DNA of 64,000 nt from Lancefieldella parvula_C (GTDB lineage: Bacteria > Actinomycetota > Coriobacteriia > Coriobacteriales > Atopobiaceae), in assembly GCF_000758945.1 (NCBI RefSeq), contig NZ_JRND01000007.1:65280-129279 (forward strand), in the 5' to 3' direction. A program made the translations under genes and the position numbers. Under the pieces are notes generated by a model. That model searched no databases. It was given only the letters and a program-made list of their open reading frames with translations, and was not told the DNA's origin. Numbering within the stretch: position 1 is the first letter of the stretch; the number at the start of each line of letters is the position of its first letter. Shown here piece by piece: positions 32,727 through 41,347 of the stretch.

Positions 32727-33465
32727 TCCAGCAACTAAGATTGAGATTCTTTACCCAGAGTACGGTAACCAGGGTGGAGACAACGGAAATGCTCTCTACC
32801 TGGAGGCCTGCCTTCCAAAAGAGAACTTTGTGTACACCTCTCACGCCACAACGCCTTACTTTGTTGAAAACACGCCATCAGCAATCATCATGGGTGGCAT
32901 GACAGAAGCCCAGCAAGAGCTTATTATTTCTCGCCTTATGCCTTACAAGGACAGGCTTTCAGAGCTGGCTGATCAGGGCGTTCCTATGCTGTTTGCGGGC
33001 AACGCTTCAGAGCTTTTTGGCGAGAAAATCGTTAATCCTGACGGCTCTGAAATTGAGGCTCTGGGCCTCTTCAAGTTTACGACTACTCGCTATATGCCCC
33101 AGCGCTTCCACGATGTCCAGGTGGGAGAGTTTGATCCCGGCAATGGCAAAGAGCCTTTTGTTGTCGTTGGCTTTAAGATGCAGTTCACACTCACCGAGGG
33201 AGATAACTCTAACTGCTACTTCCTTAAAAATAAGGTAGGTTTTGGCATCAATAAAGAAAGCAAGCTGGAAGGTTTCCGTCGCAAGAACGCTATTGCCACC
33301 TGGCTTATTGGGCCACTGCTTCCGCTCAATCCTTATCTCACACGGTGGATTTTGGATATGGCAGGCGAGGAAGACACTCCTCTTGCTTTTGAAGAAGAGG
33401 CAGTCGCAGCGTATCAAAAGCATGCTCGTGAGATGGTCTATCCAGGAATGCACCTGCATTACTAA
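32719..33465 (+). CDS. GatD-like class I glutaminase homologue lacking catalytic Cys and His
   Basis: A 248-residue homologue of GatD, the glutaminase that feeds ammonia to MurT. Compared from memory with S. aureus GatD, the segment around the nucleophile aligns without gaps (GVP...NPDG against GMP...TPDG), and Cys94 of the ICGGYQ motif becomes Gly94 in FAGNASELFG. The GFENHGG segment is GFKMQFT, and the TYLHGPILPKN segment is TWLIGPLLPLN, so His189 becomes Ile (about 197). The fold-defining residues around these sites are kept. The protein is therefore unlikely to hydrolyse glutamine. Together with the altered MurT partner this suggests a dedicated non-amidating complex. Start ATG 32719 overlaps the preceding stop. 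Confidence 0.8.
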   Translation: MSNPATKIEILYPEYGNQGGDNGNALYLEACLPKENFVYTSHATTPYFVENTPSAIIMGGMTEAQQELIISRLMPYKDRLSELADQGVPMLFAGNASELFGEKIVNPDGSEIEALGLFKFTTTRYMPQRFHDVQVGEFDPGNGKEPFVVVGFKMQFTLTEGDNSNCYFLKNKVGFGINKESKLEGFRRKNAIATWLIGPLLPLNPYLTRWILDMAGEEDTPLAFEEEAVAAYQKHAREMVYPGMHLHY

Positions 33466-33549
33466 TTGTATGTCTGCACTGCTCATTTGCTCATATATAC
33501 ATTTCGTCGTATCATGAACTAAGTTTTTAGAGTTAACAAGGGGATTGTT

Positions 33550-34173
33550 TTGCCACAGGTTTCTTCAGCTTATGCAACAAAACAGCGCGCTCAGCGCCTT
33601 GCACGTATTGGTATTATTGCTGCCCTTTATGCAGCACTTACGCTTGCAGCTCTTCTTTTCTTGGGCGGTCTTGCTTGGGGTCCTGTGCAGTTCCGCATTT
33701 CTGAGGCGGTTGTGGTTATTGCACTCTTTACCGCTGACGCAATCCCAGGACTGACGCTTGGCTGCATTATTGCCAACCTTGCAAATATGGTCATTTCTGG
33801 CACAGGAGCTTTGGGATTGTTAGACGTAGTCTTTGGTTCTCTGGCAACTGCTCTTGGTGCATGGTTTACCTGGAAGAACAGGAAGAACGTACCACTTGCG
33901 CTTCTGGGGCCAGTGCTTGCAAATGCCGTTATTGTGTCTGCATATCTTCCCATTTTGCTTCAAGGATTGGGATTCTACACAATTCCATTTACCACCATTG
34001 AACTTGATGGATCGTATCCTCTTATGTTCTTGTTTGGTTTTATCACCACAGGGCTCGGAGAGGCTGTTGTTCTCTATGTACTCGGAGCTCCTTTGGTTCG
34101 TGCGCTTAAGCATTCGCCTTTGCCGCAGCAGCTTGCTTCTGAGGATTCTGCTGCAGAATCAGTCGGGAACTAG
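33550..34173 (+). CDS. queT: QueT-family queuosine-precursor transporter
   Basis: A 207-residue integral membrane protein with about five or six helices, resembling QueT-type substrate-binding (S) subunits of energy-coupling-factor importers: an N-terminal helix RIGIIAALYAALTLAAL, WGPVQFRISEAVVVIALFT and ANLANMVISGTGALGLLDVVFG. QueT proteins take up queuosine precursors. This fits with gluQ elsewhere in the window, which modifies queuosine in tRNA. The start is TTG 33550 after AAGGGG. I looked for a preQ1 riboswitch in the 84-base gap and saw none I could support. The sensor kinase follows six bases after its stop. Confidence 0.85.
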   Translation: MPQVSSAYATKQRAQRLARIGIIAALYAALTLAALLFLGGLAWGPVQFRISEAVVVIALFTADAIPGLTLGCIIANLANMVISGTGALGLLDVVFGSLATALGAWFTWKNRKNVPLALLGPVLANAVIVSAYLPILLQGLGFYTIPFTTIELDGSYPLMFLFGFITTGLGEAVVLYVLGAPLVRALKHSPLPQQLASEDSAAESVGN

Positions 34174-34179
34174 ACAGTC

Positions 34180-35517
34180 ATGCAAAGACTTGCTCAGTAC
34201 ATACATAGATCAACCAGGATAGTCCTGATTATTCTTGCCTGTGTATTGCTGGGCTTGCTTTCTTGGAGCGTCATGGCAGACAACCTGTTTGCCGCTCTTG
34301 TTGCAGGCGGAGGACTTGCCACGGTCATTGTTCTTGGTGGCACTACCCAGCCTGGTAATGAGCACGCCAGGTCTCAAGCAACAGAGCGAACACTTGAGGT
34401 TGCCTCTAAGACGCTCAAGACCTTACGCGGAGGCTTGTCGCAAGAAACAGCGCCAACTATCTGCACACTATTGCTTCCAGAAACTTCTGCAGCCGCCATT
34501 TCCATCACAGATACAGAATATGTATTGGGCTTTGAGGGAGACATTGCAACCTCGCATATGCCTGGTTCAAAAGTGGTTGGCCCTGCAACTGAGGTTCTGG
34601 AAAGTGGCCGCATGGAGACGTTTGTCTCGGTAGATAGTCGTCAGCAGGTACTACAAAGGCGTGGCGGCTTTGGCAATGGCGGCAGCTCCTTTGGCATCAT
34701 TGTTCCGTTGATTGTTCAGGATCGCACAGTTGGCACTATCAAGCTCTACTATCGTCGTGGCATTGAAATTGATCGTACGCAGTTGGCAATTGCTGAGGGA
34801 CTGGGTGAGCTTCTCTCCACGCAGCTTTCCTCGTATGAGCTTGATCGCCAGGCAGAGTTAACCGCTCGAGCCGAGGTCAAAGCCTTGCAGGCGCAGATTA
34901 ATCCACATTTCTTGTTCAACACGCTCAACACCATTGCATCTCTTACGCGTACAAACCCCAATAAGGCGCGAGATCTGCTTCGCGAGTTCTCTGTGTTTTA
35001 TCGCCGTACGCTTGAGAGCTCTCAAGGCGCGCTCATTCCGCTTTCTCAGGAATTGACACAAACGCGCAGGTATTTGACAATTGAGAAGGCGCGTTTTGGA
35101 GAAGAACGTATTCAAGAGTCTGAGCATGTCGATGAGGGATGCGAAGATGTTCAGGTACCGTCTTTTTTGATTCAGCCCATTGTCGAGAATGCCGTGAGGC
35201 ACGCTATGAAAGATGAAGGCGCCCTCCATATTGACATCCACGTCACACGCGATGATGATGATATTCTTATATCTGTTGCTGATGATGGTCTTGGAATGGA
35301 TGAAGAGACTGTTTCTCGCTTACTTAATGGTCAAGGTCCTATCCCGCAGGATTCTTCGGGGAGAAATAGGGGCACGGGTATTGCCATTAAGAACGTAGCT
35401 GAGCGAGTTGAGCGCTTCTACGCCGTTGGCTCTGGCATGGAAATCATGTCTAAACCAGGGCAGGGTACGTGCGTGACACTCAAGCTTGCAGGTGCGGCAC
35501 TGCAGGCAACAGCATAA
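34180..35517 (+). CDS. LytS-type sensor histidine kinase with GAF domain
   Basis: This 445-residue protein has two N-terminal membrane helices (about 13-50), a cytoplasmic linker, a GAF-like domain (about 85-220) and a LytS/YesM-type kinase core (about 235-440). The core has the phosphoacceptor motif QINPHFLFNTLNTI and the ATPase boxes IVENAVRHAM, VADDGLGMDEE and GTGIAIKNVAERV. Such kinases pair with LytTR response regulators, and one follows 49 bases later. The family often responds to cell-wall or membrane-potential changes or to peptides; the signal here is unknown. The very short N-terminal membrane part suggests sensing within the membrane or through GAF. Confidence 0.92.
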   Translation: MQRLAQYIHRSTRIVLIILACVLLGLLSWSVMADNLFAALVAGGGLATVIVLGGTTQPGNEHARSQATERTLEVASKTLKTLRGGLSQETAPTICTLLLPETSAAAISITDTEYVLGFEGDIATSHMPGSKVVGPATEVLESGRMETFVSVDSRQQVLQRRGGFGNGGSSFGIIVPLIVQDRTVGTIKLYYRRGIEIDRTQLAIAEGLGELLSTQLSSYELDRQAELTARAEVKALQAQINPHFLFNTLNTIASLTRTNPNKARDLLREFSVFYRRTLESSQGALIPLSQELTQTRRYLTIEKARFGEERIQESEHVDEGCEDVQVPSFLIQPIVENAVRHAMKDEGALHIDIHVTRDDDDILISVADDGLGMDEETVSRLLNGQGPIPQDSSGRNRGTGIAIKNVAERVERFYAVGSGMEIMSKPGQGTCVTLKLAGAALQATA

Positions 35518-35566
35518 TAGTATCGGTTTTGCTTAACGCTACGTTAGGCCGTTGGGAGTGAATGAC

Positions 35567-36280
35567 ATGCGTGCCATGATTGTTGATGACGAGGCTCCAG
35601 CCCGTTCTGAACTCAAGTTCTTGCTTGAGGAGACCGGACGTCTCGAGGAAATCATTGAGGCCACAAGTGCAAGAGATGCTGTCGAGAAACTCATGGAGTC
35701 TCGTGTTGAGGTCTTGTTCCTCGACATCTCCATGCCTAAGACAAATGGAATGCAGCTTGCAGAGGCTCTTCACAAACTGAAGAATCCTCCCCAGATTGTG
35801 TTTGTCACTGCATATAGCGAGTACGCGCTGGATGCTTTTGGCGTTAACGCGGTAGATTACCTGATGAAGCCCGTTGAGACCGAGCGCCTTGAGCAGGCTC
35901 TTGATAAGGTTGAGGAGCGCCTTCGTCCTCAGTCTCCTATGGCAACCATTGAGCGAATTCCTGTCATTAAGAGCGGAAGCAAGGTTCTTGTTCCAATTGA
36001 TCAGATTCGCTTTATTGAGGCAAAAGACGATTATTCTTGCATCTACACAGAAGACGATCGCTTCTTGTCTACTATTTCTCTGCAAAAACTTGAAGAGCGC
36101 CTTGCTCCACACGGATTCTTCCGCATTCATCGTAGCTTTATCGTGAATCTTGAGTATGTTGACGATGTTGAGGTTATCTCTGCTGGTATCCTACAGTTGA
36201 CTATTCAGGGATTTGAGGAGCGTCACATTTCGGTTTCTCGCCGTCGTGTGGTTGCACTCAAGCGAGCACTGGGACTGTAG
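35567..36280 (+). CDS. LytTR-family response regulator
   Basis: A 237-residue regulator with a receiver domain (about 1-120; DDEAPAR, phosphoacceptor Asp in VLFLDISMPKTNG, Lys in YLMKPVE) and a LytTR DNA-binding domain (about 140-237; IRFIEAKDDYSCIYT, FFRIHRSFIVNLEYV). LytTR domains bind direct repeats and often control cell-wall, bacteriocin or adhesion genes. I choose ATG 35567 with GGGAG upstream rather than the TTG five codons before it. It is the cognate partner of the LytS-type kinase just upstream. Confidence 0.94.
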   Translation: MRAMIVDDEAPARSELKFLLEETGRLEEIIEATSARDAVEKLMESRVEVLFLDISMPKTNGMQLAEALHKLKNPPQIVFVTAYSEYALDAFGVNAVDYLMKPVETERLEQALDKVEERLRPQSPMATIERIPVIKSGSKVLVPIDQIRFIEAKDDYSCIYTEDDRFLSTISLQKLEERLAPHGFFRIHRSFIVNLEYVDDVEVISAGILQLTIQGFEERHISVSRRRVVALKRALGL

Positions 36281-36331
36281 AAGCTCAAAGGGTTTCTCGC
36301 CAGCAGCAAAAAGCGCACGTAGGAGTTTGGT

Positions 36332-36829
36332 ATGGCACTAGTAAGGTTTGACGTAATTTCAGATACGCATGGGTATTTGTCATCTGAGTTGCTTGAAGCT
36401 CTGCAAGGCGCCAACTACATTGTGCATGCAGGAGATATTACCTCTAACGCCGATTATCAGACACTGCAGAAGATTGCTCCGGTAAAGCTCTGCCTGGGTA
36501 ATAATGACTTTTGCTACAACTATGGCCCCATGGTAAAGAAAAAGATTATTTTCTTTGCGGCCGGCTTAAAGTGGCAGGTATGTCATTATCGCGAAAGGCT
36601 TGACCTGGTTAAATGCAATATTGCTATTTGTGGTCATACGCATAAGCCTTTTGTGCAGCGTGACGAGTGGACCAACACGCTTGTAATGAATCCAGGAAGC
36701 CCTACCTACCCGCGCGGTCGCGAGGGCGCAACAATGGGACGCATTATTGTTGATGATGAAACAGCCCAGGTAGTCAGCGCAGAGATTATTAGTCTGTCTT
36801 CGCTTGAGGTGCTTTCTTCTTGTAAATAA
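36332..36829 (+). CDS. YfcE/MJ0936-family metallophosphoesterase
   Basis: A 165-residue calcineurin-like phosphoesterase with every metal-binding motif: DVISDTHG (about 8-15), HAGDIT, LGNND, CHYRERL and CGHTHKP, ending with MNPGSP. Family members hydrolyse phosphodiesters such as 2',3'-cyclic nucleotides or model substrates; the physiological substrate is unknown. It starts after AGGAG. Its 3' end overlaps the convergent PAP2 gene by 41 bases, so the two transcripts are partly antisense to each other. Confidence 0.92.
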   Translation: MALVRFDVISDTHGYLSSELLEALQGANYIVHAGDITSNADYQTLQKIAPVKLCLGNNDFCYNYGPMVKKKIIFFAAGLKWQVCHYRERLDLVKCNIAICGHTHKPFVQRDEWTNTLVMNPGSPTYPRGREGATMGRIIVDDETAQVVSAEIISLSSLEVLSSCK

Positions 36830-37505
36830 GCGATGGAATCATCAGCTTGGTAAAAAGCACTAGCCATACAAGGGCAAGCGAGAAACCACCAATGACGTCG
36901 GTAGCGTAGTGCACACCCAGATAAATTCTACTGACGCCAATCATAATGATGACACCTGAGAACAGGCCACACCAAATCCAACGCTGTAGCTTGTCTTTCT
37001 CGTAATGCCAGACAAGCCAAATGAGTAGGCCATAAAAAGCCATCGAGAACATCGAGTGGCCCGACGGGAAGCTGTAGCCAGTTTCAACTACTAGCCTAAA
37101 GCCATCTGGACGAGGACGCTGGACAATAGCCTTAAAGATAAGGTCAACAATAACAACGCCACCCAGATTAATAAAGGCAAGCCTGCCGACACTTGGCCCT
37201 GGTGCAAACGCGGCAACCACAATAAGCATGACAATAACGGTGACGGGGCTTGCAAGTCCAGAGAACCCTTCCATAACCTCTGTAAGAAGTGGAGTTCTCA
37301 GGTGGACAACAAAGAGCCTGTAGGCAAAGTGATCAATGCCGATGACGTCACCTTCAGAAACGTCAATCAGCAAAAAAATAAAAATTGCTGAAGAGACAAG
37401 CAGAATGATGGTAGAAAGGCTAGAACGCAGACGCTGTAAAAAAAGGCGCTTGCGAACTCCTGTTAAAAGTCCTGTCTTTTGAGCATCAAGGCTTTTATCG
37501 GCCAT
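36789..37505 (-). CDS. PAP2-family membrane phosphatase
   Basis: This 238-residue polytopic protein has the acid-phosphatase signature split across loops: KAIVQRPRPDG (about 113-123), the SFPSGHSM segment (about 133-140) and SRIYLGVHYATDVIGG (about 182-197). About six membrane helices are visible. Relatives dephosphorylate undecaprenyl pyrophosphate (BacA-independent recycling) or phosphatidic/phosphatidylglycerol phosphates on the outer face of the membrane. With so many wall genes nearby, lipid-carrier recycling is likely but not shown. The start is ATG 37505 after AGGAGAA. It lies downstream of trxA, separated by a terminator. Confidence 0.93.
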   Translation of the reverse strand: MADKSLDAQKTGLLTGVRKRLFLQRLRSSLSTIILLVSSAIFIFLLIDVSEGDVIGIDHFAYRLFVVHLRTPLLTEVMEGFSGLASPVTVIVMLIVVAAFAPGPSVGRLAFINLGGVVIVDLIFKAIVQRPRPDGFRLVVETGYSFPSGHSMFSMAFYGLLIWLVWHYEKDKLQRWIWCGLFSGVIIMIGVSRIYLGVHYATDVIGGFSLALVWLVLFTKLMIPSLIYKKKAPQAKTD

Positions 37506-37521
37506 TAGTTCTCCTTGTAAC

Positions 37522-37552
37522 AAAAAGGCGGCACGCCGATAGACGTACCGCC
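37522..37552 (-). terminator. Terminator between trxA and the PAP2 gene
   Basis: On the minus strand, GGCGGTACG pairs with CGTGCCGCC with one mismatch and is followed by TTTTT. It lies 17 bases before the PAP2 start, so PAP2 expression may depend on readthrough. Confidence 0.7.
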
Positions 37553-37598
37553 GCTTAGTTCAATGATAAGCCAGCGCAGCCGCGTGGCACACAAGAAC

Positions 37599-37916
37599 TT
37601 ACAGGTTAGCGTTAAGCTCAGAGACGAGGTCAGCCTTAGGAAGATTGCCAACCATGGTGTGAACTGGCTCACCGTTCTTGAAGAGGATGAGGGTTGGGAT
37701 AGAAACGATGCGGAAACGAGTTGCAAGATCAGCCTCGTCGTCAACATTTACCTTGTAGACGTCAAGCTTGTCTGCCATCTCATGGCCAACTTCCTCAACG
37801 ACTGGACCAAGAGCGCGGCAAGGACCACACCAGGATGCCCAGAAATCAACGAGGACAGGCTTGTCTGCGTTAGCAAGAACAGAATCGAACTCTGCAGTAG
37901 TGAGCTGCTGTGCCAT
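37599..37916 (-). CDS. trxA: Thioredoxin
   Basis: A 105-residue thioredoxin of normal length with the active site WASWCGPCR (about 28-36), the preceding PVLVDFWA strand and the cis-Pro in IPTLILFKNG. It reduces protein disulfides such as those of ribonucleotide reductase or peroxiredoxins and helps oxygen tolerance in an anaerobe. It starts at an ATG with GGAGG upstream and is divergent from the unknown gene at 38069. Confidence 0.97.
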   Translation of the reverse strand: MAQQLTTAEFDSVLANADKPVLVDFWASWCGPCRALGPVVEEVGHEMADKLDVYKVNVDDEADLATRFRIVSIPTLILFKNGEPVHTMVGNLPKADLVSELNANL

Positions 37917-38068
37917 AGTGAACCTCCAGTTACATACGGCTATAAAGCCATTAACTTTTTATTGCTAGCAAACTTATCCCCAAATTAGGGAAGTGTATAC
38001 ACATAACTTTGTAGACTTGCTCAAATTGTGAATTACGTGCATAGTTGGCATATAAGAAAGAGGTGCGC

Positions 38069-38596
38069 ATGCCAAGCGAAAGATCTATGCGAAAAGAAGC
38101 CTACATGGCAAAAACAACGCATGAGTTTGGAGATTTTGCTGCTCAGGGGGTGTGTATGGCAGGCAATGCTTTTGCATCGGTTTTATTGGTAAAAGGCCAG
38201 GAAGACTTTGAAGAGGCTGAACTTTCTGCACTTAAAGCTTCTTTAGAGCATTTAGGCTATGCACCTGAGGCATGGGCCACCTTGCTTACCACAACAAAAA
38301 CAGGCGATCCTATAAATCCAGAGCTCGTTAGGCAGGCGATAAGTGCTTTTAGCCCTGACACGGTGCTCCTGGTAAATGATGCAGCAGTTGCATCAGTGCG
38401 TGAAGCATACGCAGGAGAGCTTGAACAGCTTAAAACTGATGCCGAGAAGACCTTCTCGCCCCGTGTTCTTGTTCGTGTGTGCGGAATGCGGATGGTAAAT
38501 CTTGATAATTTTGCTTCAGCGCTTGATGATCCTCATCAGAAGCAGATGCGCTGGGCTGCAATTAAACAGGTTCCACCTTTGGGGGAACCCTATTAG
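38069..38596 (+). CDS. Unknown cytoplasmic protein
   Basis: This 175-residue protein starts at ATG 38069 after AAAGAGG. It is a soluble alpha/beta sequence with AGNAFASVLLVKG (about 29-41), a central helix-rich part (EEAELSALKASLEHLGYAPEAW), FSPDTVLLVNDAAVASVREA and the C-terminal segment HQKQMRWAAIKQVPPLGEPY. The alternation of hydrophobic strand and helix, with FSPDTVLLVNDAA in the middle, is loosely like uracil-DNA-glycosylase folds, but no active-site motif is visible and I do not assign it. The gene is divergent from trxA and followed by pgi after about 100 bases. Confidence 0.65.
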   Translation: MPSERSMRKEAYMAKTTHEFGDFAAQGVCMAGNAFASVLLVKGQEDFEEAELSALKASLEHLGYAPEAWATLLTTTKTGDPINPELVRQAISAFSPDTVLLVNDAAVASVREAYAGELEQLKTDAEKTFSPRVLVRVCGMRMVNLDNFASALDDPHQKQMRWAAIKQVPPLGEPY

Positions 38597-38693
38597 TAAT
38601 GATTTGTCGTATTTTTTTACGAAAAACAACATTGTGACGTTTCATGAGCGTTGCTCAGACTATCCTTGAGGTAGTCAAAAGAAGGAGACTGGT

Positions 38694-40400
38694 ATGGCAT
38701 CACCTACAGCACCAAGCATTTTGCCTACTGACGCAACACAGACTAAAGCTTGGCAGGCACTTACAGAGCATTACACCAGCTTAAAAGATACTAAGGCTAC
38801 GCTGAAGGAATGGTTTGCAGAAGACTCACAGCGTGCCAAGAATCTTACGTTTGAGCTAGATCAGTTCCATATTGATCTTTCTAAAAACCTTGCCACGCAA
38901 GAGACACTTGATCTTCTGTGTGACCTTGCAAAAGAGGTCAAGCTTGAAGAGCGTAGAGACGCTATGTATGTCGGCATGCATATCAACACTACTGAAGACC
39001 GAGCAGTTCTTCATACAGCACTTCGTCGTCCTGCCTCTGAAGCAGGCACGCTTATTGTTGATGGTCAAGATGTTGTCGCCGACGTTCACCAGACGCTGAA
39101 CAAGATGTACGCCTTCTGTGACCGAGTTCGCTCGGGAGAGTGGAAAGGCGTTTCTGGCAAGCCTATCAAGACTGTTGTAAGTATTGGTATTGGTGGCTCT
39201 GACCTTGGTCCTGTTATGGTTTACGAGGCCCTAAAGCCTTTTGCTGACGCCGGTATTACTGCTCGCTTTGTCTCCAACATTGACCCTGTTGACCTTGGCG
39301 AGAAAACCGAGGATCTTGATCCAGAAACAACGCTCTTCATTGTTGTTTCCAAGACCTTTACCACACTTGAAACACTTACCAATGCACGTTGTGCTCGTGC
39401 GTGGCTTTTAGAGAAGCTTGCTGAACAGGGCATTATTGATGGCTCTGATTCTCAGAATGCAGAAGCTATTCGTAAGCATTTTGTTGCTGTTTCAACTGCG
39501 CTTGATTTGGTAGAAGACTTTGGCATTGATCCAGAAAACACCTTTGGTTTCTGGAACTGGGTTGGCGGCCGTTATTCGGTTGATTCTGCAGTTGGTCTTG
39601 TGCTGGCTATCGTTTTTGGTCCACAGCGCTTTGCAGAATTCCTCAGTGGCTTTAATGCGGTTGATGAATATTTCAAAAACACTCCATTGAGACAAAATGT
39701 TGTTGCTCTCATGGGTCTCTTAAACGTTTGGTACGTTAATTTCTTTGGCGCAGCATCTCATGCCGTACTTCCATATAGTCAGTACCTGCATAGATTCCCT
39801 GCATATCTCCAGCAGCTCACCATGGAATCCAACGGTAAGTCTACTCGTTGGGATGGTACGGCGGTTACTTCAAAGACAGGCGAAATCTTCTGGGGAGAGG
39901 CTGGAACTAATGGTCAACATGCGTTCTACCAGCTTATCCATCAGGGAACCCAGATTATTCCTGCTGACTTTATTGCGTTTGTAAATACTGCCTTTGCCAC
40001 CAAAGATGCAGACCTAGACGTCCATGAACTCTTCCTCTCCAATTTCTTTGCGCAGACTAAAGCGCTTGCTTTTGGTAAGACTGCTGATGAGGTCCGTGCT
40101 GAGGGAACACCAGAGTGGATGGTTTCTGCACGCGTCTTTGAAGGAAATAGGCCAACTACTTCTATCTTTGGTAAAGAGCTTAATCCTCGTGCTATTGGTA
40201 CGCTTATTGCACTCTACGAGCACATTACCTTTGTTGAAGGTGTTGTGTGGGGCATTGATTCCTTTGATCAGTGGGGCGTAGAGCTTGGTAAACAGCTTGC
40301 AAAGCAGATTTTCCCTGCAATTCATAACGACGAAGAACTAGCAAAACAAGACGCTTCCACTCAGTCTCTTGTTGATTTCTATCGCAGAAACAGAACATAA
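38694..40400 (+). CDS. pgi: Glucose-6-phosphate isomerase
   Basis: A 568-residue enzyme, similar in length to the long E. coli-type PGI, interconverting glucose-6-phosphate and fructose-6-phosphate. Signatures visible are VSIGIGGSDLGP, VVSKTFTTLET, WVGGRYSVDSAVG, the active-site MESNGK segment and SFDQWGVELGK near the C-terminus. ATG 38694 follows AAGGAG. It is monocistronic with its own terminator. The PTS operon downstream supplies hexose phosphates that this enzyme would process. Confidence 0.98.
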   Translation: MASPTAPSILPTDATQTKAWQALTEHYTSLKDTKATLKEWFAEDSQRAKNLTFELDQFHIDLSKNLATQETLDLLCDLAKEVKLEERRDAMYVGMHINTTEDRAVLHTALRRPASEAGTLIVDGQDVVADVHQTLNKMYAFCDRVRSGEWKGVSGKPIKTVVSIGIGGSDLGPVMVYEALKPFADAGITARFVSNIDPVDLGEKTEDLDPETTLFIVVSKTFTTLETLTNARCARAWLLEKLAEQGIIDGSDSQNAEAIRKHFVAVSTALDLVEDFGIDPENTFGFWNWVGGRYSVDSAVGLVLAIVFGPQRFAEFLSGFNAVDEYFKNTPLRQNVVALMGLLNVWYVNFFGAASHAVLPYSQYLHRFPAYLQQLTMESNGKSTRWDGTAVTSKTGEIFWGEAGTNGQHAFYQLIHQGTQIIPADFIAFVNTAFATKDADLDVHELFLSNFFAQTKALAFGKTADEVRAEGTPEWMVSARVFEGNRPTTSIFGKELNPRAIGTLIALYEHITFVEGVVWGIDSFDQWGVELGKQLAKQIFPAIHNDEELAKQDASTQSLVDFYRRNRT

Positions 40401-40439
40401 CACGTTACATAACATAAAATTATTTTTTTATTTCATGTT

Positions 40440-40470
40440 AAGAAGGTCATCTTGTATGGCCTTCTTTCTT
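40440..40470 (+). terminator. Terminator of pgi
   Basis: AAGAAGGTCAT pairs with ATGGCCTTCTT around a short loop and is followed by TCTT. Confidence 0.75.
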
Positions 40471-40521
40471 ACTTTTAGAAATGTATTTCGAGGAGTGCTG
40501 AGCGGACATTTCTTTATCTAA

Positions 40522-40736
40522 TATATGCAATATTGCTACTTTTATGTTCATATATGCAAAAAATTTCTGCATATTTTTTTATGCTGTTAGAACGCCTGTT
40601 CATCTAAAAGAAACTGAATCAATTGAATTATTTAAATAAAATTTAAAAAAATAATACATCAAGAATATTAAAAATTTGCGAATGCCAATAGCGCATGTAT
40701 ACCTTTGTGTTATAACGGCTAGGCAAGTGACACTTG
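40522..40736 (+). promoter_or_regulatory. Control region of the mannose-family PTS operon
   Basis: The 460-base gap before the operon has no gene and is AT-rich. It holds TATATGCAA twice in direct orientation (40522-40530 and 40551-40559); the second forms an inverted repeat with TGCATAT at 40568-40574. A possible promoter is TTGCGA (40676) with TATACC (40698). Just downstream, at 40724-40736, CAAGTG and CACTTG form a 13-bp palindrome around a central A, near the expected transcription start. Regulator identity is unknown; I saw no sigma-54 promoter. Confidence 0.4.
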
Positions 40737-40861
40737 GCTTGGAATGTAAGTTTTGATGCATAGCAATTTACATAACAGGCTGGAAATTTTGTATTGGCGT
40801 AGTACGGCTGTTAATACAGGCGAAGTACAGCCACAGTGGTGATGTCTGGAATGGAGCAGTA

Positions 40862-41293
40862 ATGAAGTACCTTTTGCTCGTAAGTCATGGAACGTTTGCA
40901 CCAGGTCTGCATAGCGTAATGGACATGCTGATGGGACCCAGAGAAAACATCTTGAGCTACAGCATGGAAGATGGCGTGGGCGCAGCTGAATATAGAGAGA
41001 ATTTGTCAAAAATTCTTGAGCCTCTGACTGCTGACGACGAAGTTGTCGTTCTTGGCGACATCATCGGTGGTTCTCCACTTACTAATGCGCTTGATCTTCT
41101 CGCCAAAAAAGGCCTGCTTTCTCATACCGTGGCTTTTAGTGGTGCCAATCTTCCCATGGCAATTGGTGCTTTGATGGCAATCGATGATGGCCTAAGTGGT
41201 GAAGCTCTTGTGTCATCAATCCTGAACGAAGGAAAAAATGGCGTCAATCAGATCGTCTTAGCTCTTGAAGACGATGACGAGGAAGACCTTTAG
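40862..41293 (+). CDS. PTS mannose-family IIA component
   Basis: A 143-residue EIIA domain with the phosphorylatable His in LLVSHGTFAPGL (His 9) and the EIIA-Man pattern DIIGGSPLTNALDLL. It accepts phosphate from HPr and passes it to the IIB protein. ATG follows GGAG. It is the first gene of an A-B-C-D operon. The tail is strikingly acidic (EDDDEEDL). Confidence 0.93.
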   Translation: MKYLLLVSHGTFAPGLHSVMDMLMGPRENILSYSMEDGVGAAEYRENLSKILEPLTADDEVVVLGDIIGGSPLTNALDLLAKKGLLSHTVAFSGANLPMAIGALMAIDDGLSGEALVSSILNEGKNGVNQIVLALEDDDEEDL

Positions 41294-41347
41294 TAATTAC
41301 TGCAAGTACGCGTAGCTGCTTGCGTAAGAAATATGTTAGGAGAAAAC

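Noticed and set aside
33466..33549. A preQ1 riboswitch before queT
   Set aside because: AACTAAG is present, but the stem and C-rich loop of the aptamer could not be built in the 84 bases available.
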